64,000 nt of DNA from Benincasa hispida (taxonomy: Eukaryota; Streptophyta; Magnoliopsida; Cucurbitales; Cucurbitaceae), in assembly GCF_009727055.1 (NCBI RefSeq), contig NC_052354.1, forward strand, positions 52,042,931 through 52,106,930, read 5' to 3'. Shown piece by piece: positions 12,801 to 22,847 of this stretch. The notes beneath the pieces are model-generated. The model saw only the letters and a list, made by a program, of their open reading frames with translations. It was not told the DNA's origin and ran no database searches. The translations under genes and the position numbers were made by a program. Positions within the stretch are counted from its first letter, which is position 1. The number at the start of each line of letters is the position of its first letter.

Positions 12801-14340
12801 GGAATAACTCTTGCTCTTATAACGACTAGCCATCATTGATTTTGCCAAGATATCATTAACTTACTTAACAATCTCCCGTAAGTGTGACCCACCATTTTAA
12901 GTCCTAGAGGTCGTCCCAAAAGGCCAATCCGAAGGGAAAAAATCCGATTGGGGCAAAACCTAAAGCGACCCTATCCATTTTTGGAGTTCAACTTGATATT
13001 GACCAACTGCACAAAACCCATCTGAAGGGGGACGCTCTGAAGGCGACACGAGGGAGTATAGAATGATCTCACAGTGTGAACCAATGACAGAGACCACAGG
13101 ACGTATTGACACACACCCTTCACCCACTTACTGTAAACACTCTCTCTGTTTACCTTGATATTAGCTCATGCAAACACCATTAGAAGGGGGATGCATCTTG
13201 GGCACCATGAGGCTAAGCAGGAATCTCACGGTGTGAACATACAGGGAGAAACGTGAGTGGAATCGTAGACATATCAGATAAGCCTCTTTCTTACACTGAA
13301 TATTTTATAACCTCGGGTTTAGCTTACTTAAAAAAAACACAGCTAAGGATTTTAACTAAGTGACTTTTAGATTTGCCCAAGAGTAACATTTATCTTGGAT
13401 AGTTAAACAACTTTTGATCATCATCCATTAAACTCTTTAATGGATGATGATCAAAATTGTCGCATGCTTGTTGAAATTCTATCTAATTCACCTTTCCAGG
13501 TAGGTTCCTAGGTAGGGATGTTACGTTTCCGTCAACTTAAGAACCTCAACCTAGCCAGAACCTACCTTAGACAAAAGGTCCCTTATAGATAGGTTTACAA
13601 CAAATTTAATCTTTTATTCAACCAATTTAATTCTATTAAACCGATTTTAAAAGATTAATCTAGGTTGCTAAACTCTTTAGAACCATTTGAACTTAGGTCT
13701 ATCTCAATCCAATTTTAAAACCCTTTCAAAAAACTTAAGTTCACCCTAAGTCCGCATGCAACTCTGAATTATTGATTTTAGGTCTAATTTCCTATATAAC
13801 ACTTATAAATGGAAACAATCACCACAATGCGAAGCTAACACATGCAAGGCATTCATAACGCTTATAAACAGCCTAAGTGTCATGCTCAATGCATTGTCCA
13901 TTCATTGCTACTTCTTTTATATAACACTTACACAAAACAGCAATGAAACAAGCAAAACATGCTTCCATTCACCCTTAGACTATAACATTTATAAGAAAAG
14001 GATGATGCATGATAATGCTCAATGCATGCAAAATATAACTCTTATATTTCATGATGCATGCGCATGCTTTCAAGTAATTTCTTCATGCAATATTATAACA
14101 TTTATAATACATGATGCATGAATAATTGCACAACCTAAGGTGGGTTTTAACTATATGACAAACACATTGGAATATAAGTACCATACATCACATGTATAAG
14201 TAATAAAGTTGATGAACGAGGTAAAATTGCCTTAAAAACACAAAAGGAAAGCTAACTATTACAAAGACAAGGAGTCTCCGGTTCAAACAGGCGAATCGGG
14301 TCTTGAATCGCTCAGGCAAAGCATTGCTTCTTCAACCATC
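12801..14340 (-). mobile_element. leader region of the minus Copia copy
   Basis: The first 80 bases continue the minus-strand Copia element across the solo LTR, and match the plus copy at about 14955-15045 in reverse. Further right there is no similarity to the plus copy. The stretch holds loosely repeated 'ataacacttataa' and 'atgatgcatg' motifs (13800-14130) but no gag domain. The open frame at 13882-14121 is low-complexity and unconvincing. Confidence 0.5.
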
Positions 14341-14835
14341 GTGTACAAAGAACCCCACGATCGTCTACACGGCAAAACAAACTTCTTTGCTCTATCGCTT
14401 ACCAGCGCTCCCAGAGCTAAACGATCGTTTAGCCATTACAACACGATCGTGTACCTTTACTAAGCGATGAAGTATGAAATACACGATCGCTTAGCGCGCT
14501 CCGCACAGCGGCCGCCTTCCGCGATCGTCTAACGATTACGATGTCGTGAAGTACCATCGCCTAAGCGATCGTTTAGCTAGCGCCTACGTATCGCATACGC
14601 GCGATCACATAGGTAGTAACTAAGCGATGAAGCTTGCTAACTACACGATCGTCTAGTGCATGCCTTTTACTAAACGACAAGCATCACATGCTCCCACTAT
14701 GATTGTCTACCTCTAGCGCCTACGCCATCGCGCAACTAACGCCACACGATATGGTAAACGATTTACCTCATCGCTTAGCAGTAGCTAAACGATCGCTTAG
14801 TAAAATCCAACGATCGTTTACCTGAGGCTACACGA
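14340..14835. repeat. CGATCG-rich degenerate palindrome cluster
   Basis: More than a dozen variants of acgatcgtttag and its reverse complement are packed into 500 bp. The same kind of cluster occurs in the Copia LTRs at 5190-5470, 32420-32830 and 34740-35040, so this is probably an LTR fragment or a leader that shares the module. It lies at the junction between the two opposed Copia copies. Confidence 0.6.
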
Positions 14836-15285
14836 TCCGACCAACGCTTGGTCTTCTTCCTCCTTGAGAACCGCATCGCCATGCGCCAAAGCTTCATCAC
14901 GAACAACTCGACAAACTCAAAACTTTTGAATTACAGACTCGATGGCGGATCATACTTACGGGAGATTATTAAATAAGTTAATGATCTCTTGGCTAAATCA
15001 ATGATGGCTAGTTGTTATAGGACCAAGAGTTGTTCTAGTTTTAATGACTGGTTGAGATCTTCTCAATTCAGAGGAGGGATAACTGACCTCCCTTAGGTGG
15101 CTTTTGTCCTAAACCTTTGAAGCATCATTGCGAAACTAGATGTCACACAGGGTTCATGTTAGTTTTGCTAAAACCTTATTGAATGTTGTTTTATTTTACA
15201 GCGGGTATTTGCTTAAAACCTAACGTAGGTCAATGTGTTTTTCTTTTCAGAAACTCGTTAGTATTTCTGTTTAAAGCTTTTAAAA

Positions 15286-17415
15286 ATGACCGATTTATTA
15301 CAGTGGAAAGAATCGTGTGAAATGAATTTCATGGCAAACGACCTCCCCCATTACTTTCCAAAAGAGGAGACAAGACAGTAAATATGATTTATTGGTCTTG
15401 GAGACATGTCTGGTAAAGAATGATGATTCTGTCTGGATCCTTGATTCAAGAGCTACCAATCATGTCAGTTCCTCTTACCAAGGATTCAGTTCCTGGCAAA
15501 CATTGCCACAGGGAAAGATGACACTTTGAGTCGGTAATGGTGAGGTTGTTTCAGCTGTTGCTGTAGGCAGGCTGAAGTTATTTGTTGACAAGAAACGTTA
15601 TCTGTTACTGGATAATGTTTTTGTAGTTCCTCATATTAAAAGGAACTTAATCTCGGTTTCTTGTCTCATTGAACAAGGCTACACCGTCTCATTTTCTGAG
15701 AATAAAGTTTTTATTTTCAAGAATGGAATGGATATTGGTTCTAGTTCAATAGAAAATAACTTATATGTACTAAGGCCGTTAGAAATAATATCCTTGTTTA
15801 ACACTGAAATGTTCAGTACGGCAACAACAGCTAAAAGATCAAAGGTTTCTTCAAAAGAAAATGCTCATCTTTGGCATCTTAGGTTAGGTCATATCAACCT
15901 CAATAGAATTGAGAAGTTGGTGAAAAGTGGACTTCTAAAGAGTTTAGAAGAAAACTCCTTGTCGGTATGTGAATTATGCCTCGAAGGCAAGATGACCAAA
16001 CGACCTTTTACTGGAAAAGGTTACAGAGCCAAGGAAGCCTTGGAGCTTGTACATTCAGACATTTGTGGTTCGATGAATGTTAGAGCTTAAGGTGGGTATG
16101 GATATTTCATCTCTTTCATAGATGATTATTCGAGGTTTGGGTATCTCTTCCTCATGCAACGTAAGTCTGAAGCCCTTGACAAGTTCAAAGAGTATAAGGC
16201 TGAAGTTGAAAACTTGTTAGGTAAGAAGATAAAAACACTACAATCTGATCGTGGTGGGGAGTATATGGATCTCCAATTCCAGAACTATATGATAGAACAT
16301 GGGATTGCGTCCCAACTCTCGACCCCTGGTACACCTCAGAAGAATGGTGTATCAGAAAGGAGAAACAGGACCTTGTAAGACATGATTCGGTTTATGATGA
16401 GTTATGCTCATCTTCCAGACTTGTTTTGGGGTTATGCAGTGCAGACTGCATGTTATATCCTGAACAACATTCCCTCGAAAAGGGTTTCTAAAACACCTAT
16501 TGAGTTATGGAGAGGCCGTAAAGGTAGTTTACACCACTTCAGGATTTGGGGCTATCCGACACATGTGCTAGTGACTAACCCAAAGAAGTTGGAACCGCGT
16601 TCGAAGGTTTTCCTCTTTGTGGGCTACACCATGGAAACGAGAGGAGGATACTTCTATGACCCAAGTGAGAACNGTGCTAGTGACTAACCCAAAGAAGTTG
16701 GAACCGCGTTCGAAGGTTTTCCTCTTTGTGGGCTACCCCATGGAAACGAGAGGAGGATACTTCTATGACCCAAGTGAGAACAAAGTGTTTGTTTCCACTA
16801 ATGCTATCATCTTGGAAGAAGATCACATGAGGGATCGTAAGCCACGAAGTAAGCTTGTTTTACGTGAGATCTCAAGTGAGACTGAGGCTGCTGAGGGTTC
16901 AACAAGAGTTGTTGAACAAGCCGACAGATCAACAAGAGTTGTTGAGGTCGGGACGTCTAGTCAACTAGCTCAAGAGTTGAGACTGCCTCGACATAGTGGG
17001 AGTGTTATAAACCCACCGGATCGCTACATAGGTTTGACTGAAGCCCAAAACATCATTACGAATGATGAGGACGAGGATCCATTGTCTTTTAAGAAAGCAA
17101 TGGAGAATATTGACAAAGATGAATGGGTTAAGGCTATGAACCAAGAAATGGAGTCTATGTACTTCAATAACGTCTGGGAGCTTGTTGATCCACCTGATAG
17201 GGTAAAACCTAATAGGTGCAAGTGGATCTATAAGCGAAAGAGAGGCGTAGATGGAAAGGTACAAACCTTTAAGGCTAGACTCGTGGCAAAGGGTTATACC
17301 CAGGTTGAGAGAGTTGACTATGAGGAAACTTTCTCACCTATTGTCATGCTTAAGTCTATCAGGATTCTACTGTCCATACCACATTTTATGATTATGAAAT
17401 ATGGCAAATGGACGT
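15286..17415 (+). pseudogene. Copia pol, plus copy, N-terminal half
   Basis: From ATG at 15286 the frame reads MTDLLQWKESCEMNFM and then shifts. The protease (WILDSRAT in place of the usual DSG motif) is at about 15436. GAG-pre-integrase and zinc-finger region: 15870-15990. Integrase (FIDDYSRFGYLF; TPGTPQKNGVSERR): 16050-16380. The linker and the start of RT (WVKAMNQEMESM; KARLVAKGYTQVERVDYEET) extend to 17410. Stops lie at 16088 and 16376. It is interrupted at 17416 by a solo LTR and resumes at 19496. The DSG-to-DSR change suggests a dead protease. A single-N join at 16673 duplicates 108 bp. There is no gag upstream. Confidence 0.88.
16565..16781 (+). other. assembly join: 108-bp duplication around a single N (16673)
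   Basis: Bases 16565-16672 are repeated at 16674-16781 with one mismatch (acacc against acccc), separated by one N. This is what two unmerged overlapping contig ends look like. It adds a false tandem duplication and a frame change to the Copia pol. Confidence 0.88.
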
Positions 17416-19495
17416 TGATGGCATGCAGAAATGCATGCCATCTTAGTCCTTTTACTTAGAATTATGAATGTTGTTAGGTAGAAATTGTGTCGATCGTGCT
17501 AGGAATTCATGAGAAAAAGAGTTTGCATCGATCAGCATGTCGAATCTCAGCTAACCCGTTATTTTGCATTAATTATGCGTTCAATGTTCTATCTTTGTAG
17601 CTAATGCAGGAAATGAACGCAAACGCGAAAATCAGACCATCGTATAGACGACCGTATGCGGAGAAACACTCCATCAAAAGGCAAACGCATCGATCAACGC
17701 ATGGATGTTGCGGTAATCAGTCGTATGCATCCATCGCATGGGAGTTGCACTTGTCAAGCAATTGCAATCATCATGTAGAGTTGCAGTGTTAAGCGAATGC
17801 GGCCATTGAATGATTGCAGCTACGCGACAACGCATTCTAATGGGATCAATGCAAGGTAGGTCGAATGAACGCATCAACGCATCTACCTCGAGAAAATCCA
17901 AAGCTGATGTTGACATTTCACCTACCACGCCGTTAGTGGCAGAGGTTCAGGAAAGACGAACGCGCCGAACATCAGACTCAGAGCAGTCTAATTAATGCTA
18001 TCGGCGGCCAAGCTCTATAAATAGAAGCCGATGAGCTAAAATTTATTTTATCCAAGGTTTCGCCAGAGGTTCGCCTATGGCGAATCCTTGTGATCCATAC
18101 AAACTACATGAGAAGACGCTAAGAGGTTTTCACCTCCTTCATCCATTTCGAGTGACGACCGGACTAGATCTCGAAAGAGTCAGCTCCTCCACTCATCCAT
18201 TGCACCACTGGCAGCCTTGACGCAATCCGCTGGAAGCAAATCTTTGCTTCCAGTTGGTCATTTCTTTTCCTTTCTTTTTCTATATTGTATTGTATGAGAT
18301 TTTAAATTAAGAAACTAATACAATGTGTTTTCAATGCATTTCTCTGTTCCTTCGACTCCATCTCCATCTTCTTTGCTTAGAATCTTTACTCTCATTGCAA
18401 CACTTAGTGAGATTGCTTGGGTATTGCATACTTAGTCATGTGGATTAGGGATATGAAGTACGTAGTAATCTACCTTGAGGTATGCGTTGCATGAATGTGT
18501 AAGTAACCTTATTTGCTTAGTGTGAAGCTGCGATAACGCCTGTCTATAGGCTAACACAATGCTTGTCTATGAGTGAAGTCAGCAACAATCAACTGCCCGA
18601 GAGGGTAAGTGGTTGGACACATTAAGCAAGGTATGCGTTGTTTACTAGGGATAGTAACAACCGTAGGTCAGCGAAGTTTATGCGACTGTCTTGTATTATG
18701 TATGCTTCATTCGTCCATTAGGGATACTCGGAAGGGTAGTCTAAGGACAGGATCTAGGCTTGGGAAGGTCAGATCAGAATCTAGGCTTGGGAGAGCCAAA
18801 TTAGAACACATAATACCAGAGATAGGTGCTTAGGAATGAGCACTATTTGTTATTAACGGATCGTGCATTTTGCATCATCTGATAGGACAAGAGTAGAGAC
18901 TTAGGAATAAGCTCTATAGACATTTTACGTTCAACACATGCATCCTAGAATTAGGAGCACCGTATTTCCATTGGAAAATGACTTGCCATGTATGGTTGTA
19001 ACATGATCGCATAGTCTGACGCTGACTAAGGTTCCCTTGCGGTCACTCTTAAGGGTTGCAATGAAAACATCTCCGTATTTTATCTATTTTCCTACACATT
19101 TATTTTCATGTCAAGGTTTGTCGTATCTCTACCTTTCATGCATATTCTCATTACATTGTCTGTTAGATAGGAGTAGGAATAGGATTAACTTAGCAACATC
19201 CCCTTTATTCTTTTATTCAACCGCCGCATGCACAATCACTGCAAACATATAGTTACAAGTCCCTGTGTTCGACCTCGGATTACCCAAGAAACTTGCGTTC
19301 ATGTTATACTTGGCGTGAACGCAGGAAAACTTGTGGCAGGATGCATGGTCATCATATTCATTGTTGGTGCATTTTCATTCCAACGCATGACCATCAACGT
19401 ATGGTTATCAATGCATATTTTAGGAACATGCATCGCATATTGCATCCACGGGATTTGATTTTCGAGTAAAATTGACTTCCAATTTTCGCGCATCA
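17416..19495 (+). mobile_element. solo LTR with terminal hairpin, TSD GACGT
   Basis: The 2080-bp insert starts TGATGGCATGCAG and ends TTCGCGCATCA. GACGT flanks it at 17411-17415 and 19496-19500, and it splits the pol codons for the MDVKTAFLN motif. The first 27 bases form a perfect 11-bp stem with a GAAA loop (17417-17442). A TATA box (TATAAATA, 18016-18023) gives a plus-strand promoter, so U3 is on the left. Many 'aacgca' and 'gcgttg' words recall the Athila-like LTRs at 28239-30110. No internal region remains. Confidence 0.88.
18016..18023 (+). promoter_or_regulatory. TATA box of the 17416-19495 LTR
   Basis: TATAAATA lies in a GC-richer context about 600 bp into the LTR, the expected place for the U3/R border. 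It is the only strong TATA box seen in this LTR. Confidence 0.6.
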
Positions 19496-20737
19496 GACGT
19501 CAAGACTGCCTTTCTGAATAGTAATCTTGAGGAGACCATCTATATGACTCAACCAGAGGGGTTCGTAGTTCCAGATCAAGAGAAAAGAGTTTGCAAGCTT
19601 AATAGGTCCATTTATGGGCTAAAACAAGCATCTCGATCTTGGAATATCAGATTTGACACTGCTGTCAAGTCATTTGGCTTTGACCAGAATGCTAATGAGT
19701 CTTGTGTATACAAGAAGATCATCAACAGCTTAGTAGCTTTCCTAGTACTGTATGTGGATGATATCTTACTCATTGGGAATGATGTAGGATATCTGACTGA
19801 CATTAAGAGTTGGTTAGCTGCTCGGTTCCAAATGAAAGATTTGGGAGAGGCACGGTATGTTCTCGGGATCCAGATCATTCGGGATCGCAAGAACAAACGG
19901 TTAGCCCTATCTTAATGATCGTATATTAATCAAATGTTGATTATGTACAGGATGTAGGATTCCAAGAGGGGTTTGTTACCTTTTAGGCATGGAATCATTC
20001 TGTCTAAAGATCAATGTCCTAAGACACCTCAAGCGGTTGAGGAGATGGGACGGATTCCCTATGCTTCTACTGTAGGAAGCTTGATGTATGCAATGTTGTG
20101 TATCAGACCCGACATTTCCTATGTAGTAGGGATTGTCAGTCGGTGTCAGTCCAATCCAGGAGTTGATCACTAGACGGCAGTCAAGACGATCCTCAAGTAT
20201 CTTCGGAGAACGAGGGACTACATGCTTGTGTATGGAGATAAGGATCTGATCCTTACAGGATACACGGACTCTGACTTTCAGACTGATCGAGATTCTCGAA
20301 AATCGACATCGGGGTCAGTGTTTACTCTGAATGGAGAGGCTGTAGTTTGGCGAAGCATCAAGCAAGGATGCATTGCGGAATCCACTATGGAAGCCGAATA
20401 CGTAACGGCTTGTGAAGCAGCTAAAGAGACTATTTGGCTGAGAAAGTTCCATACAGATTTGGAAGTTGTTCCAAATATGGATTTGTCTATCACTCTTTAT
20501 TGTGATAACAGTGGGGCTGTGGCAAATTCGAAAGAGCCTCGAAGTCATCATCGAGGTAAGCACATAGAACGGAAATATCATTTGATCAGGGAGATTGTGC
20601 GTCGCAGTGATGTGATAGTCGAGCAGATCGCATCGAAACACAACATTGCTCATCCCTTTACAAAGGCCCTCACAGCTAAACTGTTCAAGGGTCACCTAGA
20701 GAATCTGGGTCTGCAGGACATGCGGCATCTTGTCTAG
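19496..20737 (+). pseudogene. Copia pol, plus copy, RT C-terminus and RNase H
   Basis: Translation resumes with DVKTAFLNSNLEETIYM, then YGLKQASRSW, and the RT active site YVDD (19751-19762) is intact. After a stop at 19913 come the GSLMYAM and IRPDISY blocks and a stop at 20171. RNase H follows with STMEAEYVTACEAAKE (about 20380-20430), YCDNSGAVANS and HRGKHIERKYH, ending in a stop at 20737. A polypurine tract (aagtgggagat, 20813-20823) follows, then the 3' LTR. The copy retains the catalytic YVDD that the minus copy has lost, but several stops make it non-functional. Confidence 0.9.
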
Positions 20738-20823
20738 GGCAACTGGGAGATGATATTGGGGTATGCCCTAGTTTATTGTATATTGTACATTAGTCTCCCG
20801 AGTCATTAAGACAAGTGGGAGAT

Positions 20824-21522
20824 TGTTGGGATTGGTGTCCTAATTCTCCTGGAGTCTCGTTGTTTTGTAAAGATACACATTGTTCAATGAATAAAATAAG
20901 TGTTATTTAATTCTGACATTTACTCATATCCAATAAACAAAGCTCATTGGTTATCTTATGTGAACTTAAGCATGTATATGTGATATACAAGTAGATCATG
21001 ACTTAAGTGATAATCTAAATCGGTCTGTAGTATAAGGATTAAGGTGGGATACCTGATCATGGTGACACTATGGATATGACTCGCTTTGTAAAGGTTTGCA
21101 AATGTTGTACACTACTACAGATGGTTGATCCTGACCATTCATGTGGAGACGTACGAGCGGGAGTGTCTTATATAAAGAGTTTGTATAAGACTTGGACCAC
21201 GAGATGACTAAACTCTATATATAATGATGTTGATACTAGAGACTTGCATCTCACCTAAACGACCATAGGTGACACGACCTCAATCTTGAGTGTTTTCAAA
21301 ACTCTTGCCTTTGAGAGCAGTCCTATGATTAGTATGTGTGAGAGTGGCCACATTGCCAACTCAAATGCCTACCTTTTTAGGGACTTGTCTGATCTGGGAG
21401 CTAGGATTTCAATCCATAAGATGGAATTCACTTCTTTCTTGAAGTAAGGATAAGTAGAGAGATTGCTCCCTTAAGGGCTAATTCCAAGGATTGAACATAG
21501 TGGTCACAGCTTCTCTTTCCAC
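20824..21522 (+). mobile_element. 3' LTR of the plus Copia copy, segment 1
   Basis: It starts TGTTGGGATTGG right after the polypurine tract and matches the minus-strand LTRs in reverse. It breaks off at 21522 where the Athila-like element begins. About 265 bp of LTR, judged against the copy at 33377-33640, are missing before it resumes at 30111. Confidence 0.82.
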
Positions 21523-21542
21523 TGTATTTCTACAAGTTATCA
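21523..21542 (-). mobile_element. 20-bp remnant of the Athila-like 3' LTR
   Basis: On the minus strand this reads TGATAACTTGTAGAAATACA, identical to the start of the 5' LTR at 30110. It is preceded by a G-rich polypurine tract. The rest of this LTR is gone. Confidence 0.75.
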
Positions 21543-22847
21543 CACCCCCAAATTTAGATATATGCTTGTCCTTAAGCATATCTTCATTAAAGCAGTATTG
21601 TTCAGTTCTTATCCTAAATTTTGCGTCGATTGGTTACTCCGAATGCTCCACTTAGGCAGCATCACTTAACAATGCAATTTTCTTCTATCCTTGATGATTC
21701 ATAATAAAACCCTACTTTATTCTTCTATTCAGCAAATCTCTACTCAAAAATTCATTTCTTGTTTTAAAAAGAATGTTTACCTCTTCATGCAAAACCAACT
21801 TGATACGACTTGAATGCGGTGGTCGGGTTACGTTATTTAATTAGAGACTGTTGATCATGGTTACACCCTTCGTTTTGGCTTGTTCCCACGGGTGTCATGC
21901 GAACATCCAACTACGGTTATGTGCCAATCTCAACTTCAACTCTTGATTTTCAGCTAAGTTTAACTTTTGTTGGTCAGAGGAGTTGTCTCTTATACTTTTA
22001 TTTATTTATCTTTTTTTCAAATTGCGTCATTCTTGGAAATCCACCTTCGTTTTGGCTTACTCCCAGGGTGTCATGCGAACATCCAACTACGAGCAGGTTC
22101 CTTTCATGACTTAACTCTTATCAGGTTGGGATATTGATTTTCCCTTGCGCTGACATTGGAGTTTTGTATATCAATTTTTTTATATATATAATGAACGCAT
22201 TTTCCTAATGACCGCATCCACTTGATCGCATCTGCTTAGACCTTCCCTACCCCCGAATTTAAAGATGCACAAGGTCCTTATTGCGTTGTTTTGGACAGAA
22301 TAGATAAACACTTAGACAAAATTTTGAAAAGAAGGTTTGAGCAAAATTTTGAAGGATAAAAGGTAAAGCAGTGCTATTGCTACGAATTATCTAAGTGTTA
22401 GTCAGAAAATACAAAGTGTGGGAAATGTTACTAAGGGTATGCATAAAATTCATCATGGCAGTGCAATTAATAACACAAGATAGAAGATAAAGAACATCGC
22501 AATAATTGACAAAGGATGATAAATAAGAGGCTAATGCATACGGAAAGAATTGTTACTCAGTTGTATTGAAAATTAACCAAGTATACAAAGAATTACAAAT
22601 AACGCAATACAAAATTTTAGCATGTACAAAGAATCAAGTAATTAGCTTCTCTACATATAAAAATGAATGAAATTAAAAATTAAAGAATGACCGCAATCAA
22701 AAAAGAAAATATCAGAGTTATTAAGGAGGAGGTACGGGTGGAGGATTTTGTGGAGGAACACGAAGAGCTTCTTTCAAAGTGCAAATGTTGCTGTAAGTGC
22801 GAAGGCACCATGGGACCATGGAGATAAACTGTCAAGAAGTTGAAGTA
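21543..22847 (-). other. 3' non-coding part of the Athila-like element
   Basis: This lies between the end of the second ORF and the polypurine tract. It has no convincing coding sequence. Two near-copies of a 40-bp segment beginning 'cttcgttttggctt' and ending 'catccaactacg' occur at about 21870-21912 and 22047-22091. Confidence 0.5.
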
